Source: Candidatus Saganbacteria bacterium (GTDB taxonomy: Bacteria > Margulisbacteria > WOR-1 > XYC2-FULL-46-14 > WPAF01). Taken from it: a stretch of DNA of 57,381 bases. Each line of letters starts with the position of its first letter. The first letter of the stretch is position 1. The stretch spans positions 1-57,381 of the forward strand of contig WPAF01000006.1 of assembly GCA_009772965.1 (NCBI GenBank). The letters are read 5' to 3'. This document shows, piece by piece, positions 1 to 8,387 of the stretch. Under the pieces are notes generated by a model that saw only the letters and a program-made list of their open reading frames with translations, was not told the DNA's origin and made no database searches. Position numbers and translations under genes: made by a program.

Positions 1-38
1 CAAATCCTTAAACATAGCTCCGAATCCCTCATATTTTG

Positions 39-95
39 GGTTAGATATTATATGATTTAACGTATGCAGCTATGGTTAGATTTTACATGATTTAA
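39..95. repeat. Imperfect 22-bp direct repeat upstream of coaX
   Basis: Two copies of a 22-bp sequence lie at 39-60 and 74-95, with 20 of 22 bases identical and a 35-bp period. On the minus strand each copy holds a -10-like hexamer (TATAAT in the first, TAAAAT in the second). They could be duplicated promoter elements for a gene reading leftward off the window, which could begin with an ATG at 32 or 13 on the minus strand. The second copy also contains the -35 element proposed for coaX. Function unknown. Confidence 0.5.
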
Positions 96-110
96 TTCGG
101 CACCTATACG
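82..110 (+). promoter_or_regulatory. Probable coaX promoter
   Basis: TTTACA at 82-87, a 17-bp spacer, then TATACG at 105-110. The expected transcription start is near 117, giving an untranslated leader of only about 7 bases before the ATG at 124. The -10 match is only 4 of 6. Confidence 0.4.
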
Positions 111-123
111 GGAAAATGGATAA

Positions 124-861
124 ATGCTAAAATTTAGAATGTTGTTAGCAATTGATGCGGGGAATTCTTCGGTTAAATTCGGGCTTTTTGACGGCAAAAA
201 GCTTAAAAAGAGCTGGACTATAAAAACTTGTAATCTTAAATCTTTTAAACCCTCAAAAGACATTAAGAATATGCCGGCAGTAGTTTCTTCGGTTGTCCCT
301 TCCGCTGATATTATTTTAAAGAAAAAATTAAAAAGAGTCCATTTTGTGACAGCATTGGCAATGAAAAAAACAATAAGAATAAAAGTTAAACACCTTTCAG
401 AGATAGGCGCGGATAGAATAGTCAACGCACTGGCGGCGAAAGAATTATTTGAGCTTCCCGCGGTTATAATCGATTTTGGCACAGCCACTACTTTTGATGT
501 GGTATCAAAGAATGGAGAATATCTTGGAGGCCTTATTGCCCCGGGGATTGGCTTATCGCGGGACATTTTGCATAAGGCAACTGCCAAGCTCCCTTTGATT
601 GAAATTAAACCTCCAAAAAATATTATCGGCAGGTCAACTGTTGATGCAATGCGCTCCGGATTAGTTTTTGGTTATGCCGCAATGGTTGAAGGAGTAGTAA
701 AAAGATTGAAAAAAGAACTTGGAAATCAGGTGAAAGTTATTGCAACGGGTGGTTTTGCTAAAATGATAGGGAAATACACGGCTTTAATTGATATAATAGA
801 CATGGATCTTACTTTGAAAGGATTAAATTTAATATGGCGGAAGAATTATCTGAACTCTTAA
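124..861 (+). CDS. coaX: Type III pantothenate kinase
   Basis: Phosphorylates pantothenate in the first step of coenzyme A synthesis, in the cytoplasm. Seen: an N-terminal DAGNSSVKFG phosphate-binding motif (residues 11-20), GADR at 95-98 and DFGTATT at 117-123, all signatures of the CoaX branch of the ASKHA fold. The 245-residue length is normal for the family. Start choice is uncertain: ATG 124 is annotated, but most family members begin right at the equivalent of ATG 139 (MLLAIDAGN), and neither has a strong Shine-Dalgarno. Its last 28 bases overlap lysS in another frame, so the two are probably translated from one message. coaE, for the last CoA step, is also in this window at 23182. Confidence 0.93.
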   Translation: MLKFRMLLAIDAGNSSVKFGLFDGKKLKKSWTIKTCNLKSFKPSKDIKNMPAVVSSVVPSADIILKKKLKRVHFVTALAMKKTIRIKVKHLSEIGADRIVNALAAKELFELPAVIIDFGTATTFDVVSKNGEYLGGLIAPGIGLSRDILHKATAKLPLIEIKPPKNIIGRSTVDAMRSGLVFGYAAMVEGVVKRLKKELGNQVKVIATGGFAKMIGKYTALIDIIDMDLTLKGLNLIWRKNYLNS

Positions 862-2315
862 GGAAAAGAAGGGAAAAGCTTGAAGAATTTAAAAAAGCCG
901 GGCTTGACCCTTATCCGTATAAATATAACAGAACCCACACTTCAGCTGAAATCCTAAGCGAATTTGAAAAAATTGGCGGAGAAGAAGATAGTCCAAACGA
1001 AGTGTCTTTAGCCGGTAGAATAATTGCAAAAAGAGGGCACGGCAAAGCTTTTTTTATGCAAATAGTTGACGGCTGGGGAAAACTTCAAATTTACGCGAAA
1101 CTTGATATTTTAGGAAAAGAAAAGTATGAATTATTTGAAAAACTTGATATGGGGGATTTTATCGGAGTAAAGGGGCATGTTTTTAGGACTAAGACCAAGG
1201 AGCTGACAATTCGAGTTTCTGATTGGACGCTTTTGTCAAAATCATTGCATCCGCTTCCTGAAAAATGGCATGGCCTGCAGGATAAAGAATTAAGATATCG
1301 GGAACGATATGTTGACCTTATGGTGAACGCCGAGACAAAAGAAGTTTTTCTTAAAAGGATAAAAATTGTCAAGGCGATAAGAAATTTTCTTGAAGATAAA
1401 GGATTTCTCGAGGTTGAAACTCCAATTTTAAATGTATTGCAGGGCGGGGCGGCGGCAAAACCTTTTAAATCTTTCCATGACGCGCTTGATATGCCGCTCT
1501 TTTTGCGGATCGCGCCGGAGCTTTATTTAAAACGCCTTTTGGTTGGCGGGTTTGAAAAGATATTTGAAATGGGAAGGGTTTTTAGAAATGAAGGCATTTC
1601 TTATAAGCATAACCCTGAATATACAATGCTTGAAGTATATGAGGCATATGCCGATTATAATGATATTATGAAATTAACAGAAGCTATGGTGCTTAGCGCA
1701 ATAAAAATAGTTTCGCCCGAGCTAAAGCTTGAGTTTAAAGGGGAGATTATTGACTTTTCCCCTCCCTGGAAAAAAATCCCCCTGCTTGAAGCTTTAAGGC
1801 AGTATGGAGGAATAGATATCGAGGGCAAATCTGAAGAAGAAATTAGAAGTATTGCGAAAGGCAAGGGCATTGAAGGAATTGAAAAAATAGGAATTGGAAA
1901 AATTATCAATGTTTTATATGACAAGCTGGTTGAACCGAATTTGCGCCAGCCGACATTTATTATTGATTATCCACTTGAAACCTCCCCTCTAGCGAAAAAG
2001 AAAAGGGGTAATCCAAAACTGGTTGAAAGGTTTGAGTTAATAATTGCGGGAATGGAGCTGGCAAACGCTTTTTCTGAATTAAATGATCCAATGGATCAAA
2101 GGGAAAGATTAAAAAAACAGGCGGAACTTAAAGCGGCGGGCGACATTGAAGCTGAGTCAATGGATGAGGATTTTTTAAAGGCTTTGGAATACGGCATGCC
2201 ACCGGCGGGCGGCCTTGGCGTTGGCATTGACAGGCTGGTAATGCTGCTAACCAATTCACCGTCTATTAGGGATGTATTGTTTTTTCCTCATATGAGGCCG
2301 CATGATAATAACTGA
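834..2315 (+). CDS. lysS: Lysyl-tRNA synthetase, class II
   Basis: Charges tRNA-Lys with lysine for translation. The 493-residue protein has the expected architecture: an N-terminal OB-fold anticodon-binding domain (about 55-150) and a class II catalytic core. Motif 2 is seen as FRNEGISYKHNPEYTMLEVYEAY from about residue 249, and motif 3 as GGLGVGIDRLVMLL near the C-terminus. Class II rather than the class I archaeal type is clear from these motifs. It begins inside the coaX 3' end (28-bp overlap) and its own end overlaps metV by 14 bp, so coaX-lysS-metV reads as a tight operon. Confidence 0.97.
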   Translation: MAEELSELLRKRREKLEEFKKAGLDPYPYKYNRTHTSAEILSEFEKIGGEEDSPNEVSLAGRIIAKRGHGKAFFMQIVDGWGKLQIYAKLDILGKEKYELFEKLDMGDFIGVKGHVFRTKTKELTIRVSDWTLLSKSLHPLPEKWHGLQDKELRYRERYVDLMVNAETKEVFLKRIKIVKAIRNFLEDKGFLEVETPILNVLQGGAAAKPFKSFHDALDMPLFLRIAPELYLKRLLVGGFEKIFEMGRVFRNEGISYKHNPEYTMLEVYEAYADYNDIMKLTEAMVLSAIKIVSPELKLEFKGEIIDFSPPWKKIPLLEALRQYGGIDIEGKSEEEIRSIAKGKGIEGIEKIGIGKIINVLYDKLVEPNLRQPTFIIDYPLETSPLAKKKRGNPKLVERFELIIAGMELANAFSELNDPMDQRERLKKQAELKAAGDIEAESMDEDFLKALEYGMPPAGGLGVGIDRLVMLLTNSPSIRDVLFFPHMRPHDNN

Positions 2316-2946
2316 GAAAAAATCAAAAGAGAAAATACTGGAATATTTGAAAGAGGCGAAATCAGTTTTTGTAATCGGCTGCGGACGCTGTGCCACGTCT
2401 TGTGAAACCGGGGGAGAAAAAGAAACAACTGAGATGGCGGAGTTTCTTTCAAAACATGGTAAAAAAATAATTGGTACAGTGGTTATTGAAGCCCCATGTG
2501 ATGAGAGATTGGTCAATAAGGAGTTCAATAAGATTGGGACAAAAGCAAATAAAGCAGATGCGATTTTGGTGCTAAGTTGCGGGGCAGGGGTGCAGGTTGT
2601 TTCTGATTTTGCGGATGTGCCAGCTTACCCAGCTTTGGATTCAATGTTTCTTGGGAAAACTAGGAGGCTTGGAAAATTCGCGGAACTTTGCATTATGTGC
2701 GGCGATTGCATTTTAGATGATACCGGAGGGATTTGCCCTGTTTCCCGCTGTTCAAAAGGGCTGCTTAACGGCCCATGCGGCGGCTCGCATAATGGAAAAT
2801 GTGAAGTTGATCCTGCCTATGACTGCGGATGGTATTTGATTTTTGAGAGATTAAATAAGCTTAAACAGATTGATAAAATAAAAAAATTCAAAAAAACAAA
2901 AGACTATTCAAGGATAATCAGGCCGAGAAAACTCGAGATCAGATAA
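2302..2946 (+). CDS. metV: MetV-like methylenetetrahydrofolate reductase C-terminal-domain protein
   Basis: This 214-residue cysteine-rich protein matches the family known as the methylenetetrahydrofolate reductase C-terminal domain (MetV), which in acetogens partners MetF and carries an iron-sulfur cluster. Seen: an N-terminal GCGRCATSC motif after a short helix, then a C-terminal cluster CIMCGDC, CPVSRCSKG and the hallmark GPCGG (about 150-165), followed by CEVDPAYDCGW. The N-terminal half resembles a Rossmann-like domain with a CGAGVQ segment. No metF, metH or other Wood-Ljungdahl gene lies in the window, so the partner must be elsewhere or the protein works alone. It ends 8 bp inside the convergent TPR gene. 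Confidence 0.8.
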   Translation: MIITEKKSKEKILEYLKEAKSVFVIGCGRCATSCETGGEKETTEMAEFLSKHGKKIIGTVVIEAPCDERLVNKEFNKIGTKANKADAILVLSCGAGVQVVSDFADVPAYPALDSMFLGKTRRLGKFAELCIMCGDCILDDTGGICPVSRCSKGLLNGPCGGSHNGKCEVDPAYDCGWYLIFERLNKLKQIDKIKKFKKTKDYSRIIRPRKLEIR

Positions 2947-5293
2947 TCCTTCCCCAAAGTCGCTTTTTTGCTGTTTCAAATAAAATATCATTTTCGTGTA
3001 TTTTCTTATAATTTTCTACAGCATTTTTAACGTTGCTTCCCGCGATTTGGATGTCAGCTAAATTAACCAAAGCCGCTGAAAATCCCTTGTTTACTGAAAT
3101 AGCTTTTTCCAGCCATTTTTGGGCTTCTTTTAAATTATTATGCTTAAAATGCGTGAGTCCCAGGTTGTTTGCAATTATAGATGAAGCGGGGTCAGCATCA
3201 AAAGCATGGCTTAAAGCATTAAGGGCTTCGTCAATTTGGTTGTTAAACAAATATGAAACCCCAAGATTATTAAGTCCCGCCGAGGAATTGGGGTCAAGCT
3301 GGGCGGCAAGTGAAAACTCTTCATGGGCGGATTGGTGCATGCCGCTGATAAAATAATCAAACCCTTTAATATTATTGGAATGGCTGAATGAGATGCTTAG
3401 GTTTTGCTTTTTAGCTCCCATTTTTGGCTCACGTCCCCAAACGCCGATTATAAGCGGCTCGTTAGAAAAAGCGGAAATCGCGGCAAGCATTTTGTTTTGG
3501 ATTGAAAGGTAAGAGCTGTCTTTTAAGAATTTTATTTTTTCCTTTAGATAGGGGAAGTCAATATCTTCCTGAAAGATATCTTCTAAAAGCTTTAATGATT
3601 TTTTAACAAATCCCTGGGATTCATAAGTTAGAGCCAAGCAGAATCTTATTTTTTTATTAACGTCTGAAAGTTCAGGCGATACATTTTCAAGGCCTTTTTT
3701 TAAAACTGAGGCGGCCATATCAAATCGCCCTTCCTCGCGATAAAGATTTCCCATTAATAGATAAGCAAAAGAAGCGCGCTTTTGATCCCTTAATGAGCTT
3801 TGAAGCTCCCTTAGAGCCTCTTCCCTTTTATTGATAATCAAATAGATCTTTCCAAGGTCAAGATGCAAAGACACCCTCCATTCGTCTTCCGTCATCCTCT
3901 TTTTTATTGATTCCGCTTCAAGCAAAAGTTCTTTGGTTCTTGATTGCTTGTAATGTACTTGCGCTTCTAAATGACTGGGGCTTATCTCTAAAGCCCGCCC
4001 AAAAGTTTCAACCGCTTTTCTGCATAAGCCCTGCGCCAAATATACCTCGCCCAAAAGTATTAACGCGGAAAGGTTATTTTTTTCCTGCGATAAAATGTTT
4101 TCAGCTTCAAGCAAAGCGCGCCCCACATCACCCTTAATTAAATAGGCGTTTCCAATAACTATTCTTGCAGAAGCGTCATTTTTAATTATCTCCCTGCATT
4201 TGCTGATAACCCAATCAGCGCCCTCCTTATAAAATTTTAATATTTCCATAGACTGGGTTAGCGCTTCTTTATAATTTTCTTTGTCAAGATAGGCGTTAAT
4301 TAAAAATTGGCGGGCAAGAAATTGTTCGGGAAACTTCTTGAGTATTTCGTTGCAGCCGGCGACGGCGGAATCAATCATTTGAGGCTTGATTTTTACAAGT
4401 TTGGCGTATTCGTCAATTGCTTCGCTGTAATTTCCTTTTAGCGCTGATAATTTCGCCAATAAAAGAGACGCCTCAGGATGCGAAGGATAATTTTTAAGTA
4501 TTTTTTTGAGCTGTAAGGCAACCTCTTCTTTTTTTTCGGGATGATAATTAATTATCGCGAGAAGGGTTGAAAGCGCCTTATCCGGCTTAAGACAGCGGCA
4601 GTAAATATCGACGAGAATCTCTTTGATCCTAAAGCTTTTTTCGTTTTTTGAAAGCAGTTCCTCTATTTTCATAATTGCTTCATTTGAAACTTCAGTGTCG
4701 GATTGGAACATCTCAAAATATTTTTCCGCCGAGTTGTCAAAATCATTTATCCGCGCGTAAAGTTCGGCCAAGGTTCTTAAGCTGTTCTTGTTTTTTGATA
4801 ATTCCTCAAAAAAAGAAATTGCTTCTTTATGCATCCCTTTTTCAAGGTAAACCCCCGCCAGCATTTCTGAAATCTGGGTGTTTTTTATTCCAAGCGAAGT
4901 TGCCTTTAGAAGCAGGGAAAGCGCGTTATCAAATCGTTCTTGTTTTATGTAAAGGTTCCCGAGCAGGTTATAGGCGGTTGGATTATCTTCAAACTTTTCA
5001 ATAAGTTCTTCAAGCTCCAGCATTGCCGTATCAATATCTTCCCAGGATAAAAGCAAGCTGATTATGCTTAAGCGCAGCTGGACATTGTCAAAGTTTTGCG
5101 AAATAAAACCTTCATAGTCCAGCATGACTTTGGCGATTAACCGGGGAGAAAACAAGGATGCTAAATAATATTCTTCCCTGGCTTGTTTGTAATTGCCGGA
5201 TTTTAAATAGAATTTTCCTAAGTTTTTTAAGCTTTTAGAATCTTTGGGGCTATTTTGGAGGTTATTCTTTAGCTCTTCAAGTTCAACTGTCAT
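2939..5293 (-). CDS. Large TPR-repeat protein
   Basis: A 784-residue protein composed almost entirely of tetratricopeptide helix pairs. Repeats of the type A-x-x-x-L-x-x-x-Y-L-x-x-G-x-x-x-x-A are seen from residue 20 to the end, for example around GNYKQAREEYYLAS and GRFDMAASVLKKG. No signal peptide or membrane segment is visible, so it is probably a cytoplasmic or membrane-associated scaffold. The start ATG overlaps the lptG stop in an ATGA, with AAGGAG 6 bases upstream, so it is translationally coupled to lptG. That context hints at a role in envelope or lipopolysaccharide assembly, but no specific partner can be read from the sequence. Confidence 0.85.
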   Translation of the reverse strand: MTVELEELKNNLQNSPKDSKSLKNLGKFYLKSGNYKQAREEYYLASLFSPRLIAKVMLDYEGFISQNFDNVQLRLSIISLLLSWEDIDTAMLELEELIEKFEDNPTAYNLLGNLYIKQERFDNALSLLLKATSLGIKNTQISEMLAGVYLEKGMHKEAISFFEELSKNKNSLRTLAELYARINDFDNSAEKYFEMFQSDTEVSNEAIMKIEELLSKNEKSFRIKEILVDIYCRCLKPDKALSTLLAIINYHPEKKEEVALQLKKILKNYPSHPEASLLLAKLSALKGNYSEAIDEYAKLVKIKPQMIDSAVAGCNEILKKFPEQFLARQFLINAYLDKENYKEALTQSMEILKFYKEGADWVISKCREIIKNDASARIVIGNAYLIKGDVGRALLEAENILSQEKNNLSALILLGEVYLAQGLCRKAVETFGRALEISPSHLEAQVHYKQSRTKELLLEAESIKKRMTEDEWRVSLHLDLGKIYLIINKREEALRELQSSLRDQKRASFAYLLMGNLYREEGRFDMAASVLKKGLENVSPELSDVNKKIRFCLALTYESQGFVKKSLKLLEDIFQEDIDFPYLKEKIKFLKDSSYLSIQNKMLAAISAFSNEPLIIGVWGREPKMGAKKQNLSISFSHSNNIKGFDYFISGMHQSAHEEFSLAAQLDPNSSAGLNNLGVSYLFNNQIDEALNALSHAFDADPASSIIANNLGLTHFKHNNLKEAQKWLEKAISVNKGFSAALVNLADIQIAGSNVKNAVENYKKIHENDILFETAKKRLWGRII

Positions 5294-6363
5294 TTGGCTC
5301 CTTCTTTAATAAATAAAATAATTCCCAAAAAACCAAAAAGCATTTGCGGAAAAAAAGCGGCCATTAATGGAGGCATTATTCCCCCTCTGCCTAAAGACCT
5401 GAATACCGAAGCAAATACATAAAAAGTAAACATAATCACAATTGTAAGGATCAAGCCCCATGTCCTGCCGCTTTTTAAGCCCGGCAGGGAAAGCGGAAGG
5501 CCAATGAGCGCGAAAATAAATGGGGTAAGAGGAACAGAGTATTTCATAAATAGGTCGGTGGCTAATGCGTTTGTGGATGCGCCAATTTTCCCGAGAGTTT
5601 TAATTTGGGTGCTGAGCTCTTTGGAATCCATTTCCTGCGATGATTTGTAATCTGCGGTGGTTAAGGGATCCTCATTTAAATTTAGCGCCATTTCATTAAA
5701 ATTTGCCTCATAAGCAAGATGCCCGTTATCGTCAAACTTGTGGATGACGCCGTTATTCAAATGCAGGACAAGATTATCAAGCCTCGCGTTTTGAGCGCTC
5801 ATAACTCTGGGCAGCCTTTCATCGGTAATTTCATAAATCAGTATATTTTCCAGCGTTTTATGCTTCGCGTCAAGTTTTTTTACATAAAAATACCGGTTAT
5901 AAGCGTCTTTAAAAAAAATGTTTTCTTTGATTTCAGGAAGCGGCTGCTTCATGATAATCTGCCGGATAATTTTTTCTGAACGCTGGTTAGAATAGGGGAC
6001 GATTTTTTCGTTAACGATAAACGATGAAAGGGAAATAAAAACCGCGAGAATAATGACAGGCGCGCTGATTCTCAAAAAAGAAATGCCGCTGGTCCTAAGC
6101 GCGGCCAGCTCATTATCTTTGCTTAACCTGCCAAGGCACATTGCGACCCCAAACAGGGTGGCAACCGGAAAAGTGAGAACTAGGATTGACGGCAATTTAT
6201 AAATTAGAAGCTGACCCATTGCCCCGGCAGGAATCCCTTTATTTATTATAAGATCCACAAACGTAAAAAGCAGGTCAACGGTCATCACAAGAATAAATCC
6301 CGCGATCCCCAAAAAGAAAGGAGATAAAGATTCCTTTAAAAGATAACGGTCAAGAATTTTCAC
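5290..6363 (-). CDS. lptG: LptF/LptG-family permease (YjgP/YjgQ)
   Basis: Inner-membrane permease subunit of the Lpt ABC exporter, which extracts lipopolysaccharide from the inner membrane and pushes it across the periplasmic bridge. Of 357 residues, three hydrophobic helices lie in the first 120 and three in the last 85, with a periplasmic beta-rich domain between. The conserved cytoplasmic segment [12 protein letters not shown] (about 89-100), which contacts the ATPase, is present. Only one permease is found here, so it could be LptF or LptG. The start is GTG, overlapping the rpsU stop in GTGA. It supports a diderm cell with LPS or a similar lipid. Confidence 0.88.
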   Translation of the reverse strand: MKILDRYLLKESLSPFFLGIAGFILVMTVDLLFTFVDLIINKGIPAGAMGQLLIYKLPSILVLTFPVATLFGVAMCLGRLSKDNELAALRTSGISFLRISAPVIILAVFISLSSFIVNEKIVPYSNQRSEKIIRQIIMKQPLPEIKENIFFKDAYNRYFYVKKLDAKHKTLENILIYEITDERLPRVMSAQNARLDNLVLHLNNGVIHKFDDNGHLAYEANFNEMALNLNEDPLTTADYKSSQEMDSKELSTQIKTLGKIGASTNALATDLFMKYSVPLTPFIFALIGLPLSLPGLKSGRTWGLILTIVIMFTFYVFASVFRSLGRGGIMPPLMAAFFPQMLFGFLGIILFIKEGAK

Positions 6364-6554
6364 TCTTCTTCTGTTTTTCTTCTTTGTTCGCGCCGTTTTG
6401 CTTTTGACAATTCTTTTCTTCTTCGTTCGCTGGGCTTTTCATAAAATTCCCGCTTTTTCATCTCATCAATGATTCCTTCCCGCCGAACTCCCATTTTGAA
6501 TTTCTTTAAAGCTTTTTCCAAAGACTCGTCTTTTCTTATTTCAATTCTTGGCAT
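6360..6554 (-). CDS. rpsU: Small ribosomal subunit protein bS21
   Basis: A 64-residue, very basic protein of the 30S platform that helps initiation pair mRNA with 16S rRNA. The N-terminus [20 protein letters not shown] and the arginine/lysine-rich C-terminal helix are typical. A strong AAGGAGG lies 7 bases before the ATG. It sits between the HIT hydrolase gene (25-bp gap) and lptG (4-bp overlap), so in this organism it is embedded in a mixed housekeeping operon. Confidence 0.95.
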   Translation of the reverse strand: MPRIEIRKDESLEKALKKFKMGVRREGIIDEMKKREFYEKPSERRRKELSKAKRREQRRKTEEE

Positions 6555-6579
6555 GTTTAATCCTCCTTTTTAAAAAATA

Positions 6580-6915
6580 TTATCCAGGCGGCCAATTTAG
6601 CTTTCTGCCTCCCAAAAGATGGAAATGCAGGTGTGGAACAAATTGTCCCGCATCTTTTCCCTGGTTAACCACAAGCCTGAAACCGGAATCATTAATGTTT
6701 AATTGTTTAGCTATTATATCAACTGCAGAAAAAATTTCCTCTAGTTCGTTTTTATCGGCCTCAGAGATTGCAACCATATGCCTTTTTGGGATGATAACAA
6801 TATGATGGGGCGCTTGAGGATTAATATCTTCAAAAGCAATTGAAAGCTTCCCATTATAAATAATATTGCTTTGTATTTCATTTTTAATGATTTTGCAGAA
6901 AATGCAATCATGCAC
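6580..6915 (-). CDS. HIT-family (HinT-like) nucleotide hydrolase
   Basis: A 111-residue histidine-triad hydrolase, likely acting on purine nucleoside phosphoramidates or dinucleoside polyphosphates. Seen: N-terminal CIFCKI, the central QAPHHIVIIPKRH segment and the C-terminal catalytic HLHFHLLGG triad. Start choice: the frame is open back to an ATG at 6939, but AGGAGG sits 9 bases before a GTG at 6915, which gives the family-typical beginning MHDCIFCKI. From that GTG the gene overlaps the ricT stop by 8 bp (GTGCATGA), as expected for coupled genes. Confidence 0.93.
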   Translation of the reverse strand: MHDCIFCKIIKNEIQSNIIYNGKLSIAFEDINPQAPHHIVIIPKRHMVAISEADKNELEEIFSAVDIIAKQLNINDSGFRLVVNQGKDAGQFVPHLHFHLLGGRKLNWPPG

Positions 6916-7567
6916 CCTTATGATCCTCCTCATATCCAAAACAGCACATCAGCCTGCCGCACATTCCCGATGTCCTAAGCGGAGAAATTTGAAAGCCCTG
7001 CTCTTTGACCATTTTTACCGTTATATGCCTGGGCTTATCCAGCCATTTAGCGCAGCACAATGCTTTTCCGCAGGGACCCAGCCCGCCTAAATATTTCGCC
7101 TCATCGCGCGGTGTAATACTGCGCATGGTGATTTCTGCTTTTAGCGAACTTGATAGATCTCTCCTATAAGATTTTAAATCCGGGGTCTTTTTATCTTTTT
7201 CTATCTTATAGTAGATGTTTGCCTTTTTTATGTCGAATAAATATTCTACGCCGATAATTTTAAGCTGGAATTCATATTCTTTTGCTTTTTTCGCGGCAAA
7301 TATTTTAGCTTCTTCTTCCATCCCGCCTAATGAATTGGCGATTTTTATATCATTTTCCGTGGCATATCTTATTACTTTTTTAAGGCGCACGTCTTGGGAT
7401 AAGATTTTTGGGTATTTGTTGGGAAAAGAAACAATTGTGCCAAACTCTTCTCCCCTGTCGGTTAAAACAATTACCGCGGCGCCGACTTTTATGGCGTCTT
7501 CCTTATAGCCGGCAATCGGGCATATCCTGTTGAATTTCCTAAGTTTAATTGCTAATTTAGGTTCCAT
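6908..7567 (-). CDS. ricT: PSP1-domain protein RicT (YaaT-like)
   Basis: RicT/YaaT proteins carry [4Fe-4S] clusters and, in Bacillus, work in the RicAFT complex that assists RNase Y and affects development. This 219-residue copy has the PSP1 domain with the characteristic cysteine clusters GLGPCGKALCCAKWL (about 163-177) and GMCGRLMCCFGYE (about 200-212). RicA and RicF partners are not in the window, so the molecular role here is less certain than the family call. It is 3' of holB with a 16-bp overlap, a neighbour pairing also seen in Firmicutes. Confidence 0.93.
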   Translation of the reverse strand: MEPKLAIKLRKFNRICPIAGYKEDAIKVGAAVIVLTDRGEEFGTIVSFPNKYPKILSQDVRLKKVIRYATENDIKIANSLGGMEEEAKIFAAKKAKEYEFQLKIIGVEYLFDIKKANIYYKIEKDKKTPDLKSYRRDLSSSLKAEITMRSITPRDEAKYLGGLGPCGKALCCAKWLDKPRHITVKMVKEQGFQISPLRTSGMCGRLMCCFGYEEDHKGA

Positions 7568-8289
7568 TTATTTATGCACATCCAATCAATAATTAATTTC
7601 TTGTTTGAGCCCATTTTTATGTTTTTAAGCGCGTATAATACTTTTTTGGCGAGTTTGTACCTTTGCGATTGGGCGCACAAGGCAAACAATTCTTCAAGCA
7701 GCTGCACTGGATCTTCGATGCTTCTAACGGCATTTGATGTTTCTACATAATTATTGCCTGTAAGTTTTTCAAAAACCGTCTTGCTCTGTTCAGAAATAAA
7801 ATATTCGCTTTGTTCCGGGAATATGATTTTTTGGCAGCGGGAAATAATTGTTGGCAGAAGCCCTTCTTCTTTTTGGCTTACCAATAGGTAGGTGGAATAT
7901 GATGGCGGCTCCTCAAGCATCTTAAGGAAACTGTTAGCGGCGTCTGAAGTTATAGCATCAGCATTATTAACGACAACGATTTTATAAGTGCCTTCGCTTG
8001 GCCCATAATGCATAAATTCCTTTAATTTCCTGATTTGCTCGATTTTTATGCTGGCGCCGTCCTTTTCAATTATAATAAGGTCGGGGTGAGTTGAGTTTGA
8101 CAATTTTCTGCAGCTTAAGCAGGAATTGCAGGGTTTACTTATTTGGCTCTCGCAGTTTAATGATTTGGCAAAAAAAAGGGCGGAATCAAGCTTTTCTTGG
8201 GCAAGCCCCCCAAGCAACAGGTAAGCGCTAGCTATCCTTTGGGTTTTTATGATACCGGAGAAAATTTTTTCTACCCTGTTCTTCATCAT
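7552..8289 (-). CDS. holB: DNA polymerase III subunit delta prime
   Basis: Clamp-loader subunit that, with delta and the DnaX subunits, loads the sliding clamp. The 245-residue protein has the DnaX-like AAA+ fold with a zinc-binding CxxC pattern (CNSCLSCRK, about 53-61), a degenerate P-loop (GGLAQEKLD) as expected of a non-hydrolysing delta prime, and the sensor segment LEEPPSYSTYLL with SRCQ. It is first in a minus-strand operon. Two start codons, ATGATG, follow a -10 box by 8 bases and no Shine-Dalgarno is present, so the mRNA is probably leaderless. Confidence 0.92.
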   Translation of the reverse strand: MMKNRVEKIFSGIIKTQRIASAYLLLGGLAQEKLDSALFFAKSLNCESQISKPCNSCLSCRKLSNSTHPDLIIIEKDGASIKIEQIRKLKEFMHYGPSEGTYKIVVVNNADAITSDAANSFLKMLEEPPSYSTYLLVSQKEEGLLPTIISRCQKIIFPEQSEYFISEQSKTVFEKLTGNNYVETSNAVRSIEDPVQLLEELFALCAQSQRYKLAKKVLYALKNIKMGSNKKLIIDWMCINKWNLN

Positions 8290-8297
8290 ATTTAATG

Positions 8298-8326
8298 ATT
8301 ATACTCCAAAAAAAACCACTTGACAA
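8298..8326 (-). promoter_or_regulatory. holB operon promoter, probably leaderless
   Basis: On the minus strand TTGTCA (8326-8321), 17-bp spacer, TATAAT (8303-8298). The ATG of holB at 8289 lies 8 bases after the -10 box, so transcription should begin at or next to the start codon. The -35 shares its TTGACAA core with the plus-strand promoter for 8388. Confidence 0.65.
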
Positions 8327-8347
8327 TTTTTTTGGTTGGGGTATCAT
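8320..8347 (+). promoter_or_regulatory. Promoter of the exported protein gene at 8388
   Basis: TTGACA (8320-8325), 16-bp spacer, TATCAT (8342-8347), followed by a leader of about 35 bases with a very strong GGGAGGTGA Shine-Dalgarno. A consensus -35 plus strong ribosome site suggests high expression. The -35 core is shared with the divergent holB promoter. Confidence 0.7.
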
Positions 8348-8387
8348 TAACGCGTCCAAAACTCTGGACAAAGGGAGGTGATTTCAC

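Noticed and set aside
57-587. 176-residue minus-strand open frame opposite coaX
   Set aside because: It is antisense to a clear CoaX frame, has no family signature and no ribosome site.
6580-6939. Longer HIT protein starting at ATG 6939
   Set aside because: AGGAGG lies at proper spacing before GTG 6915, which gives the family-typical N-terminus; the longer form would put the ribosome site inside the gene.
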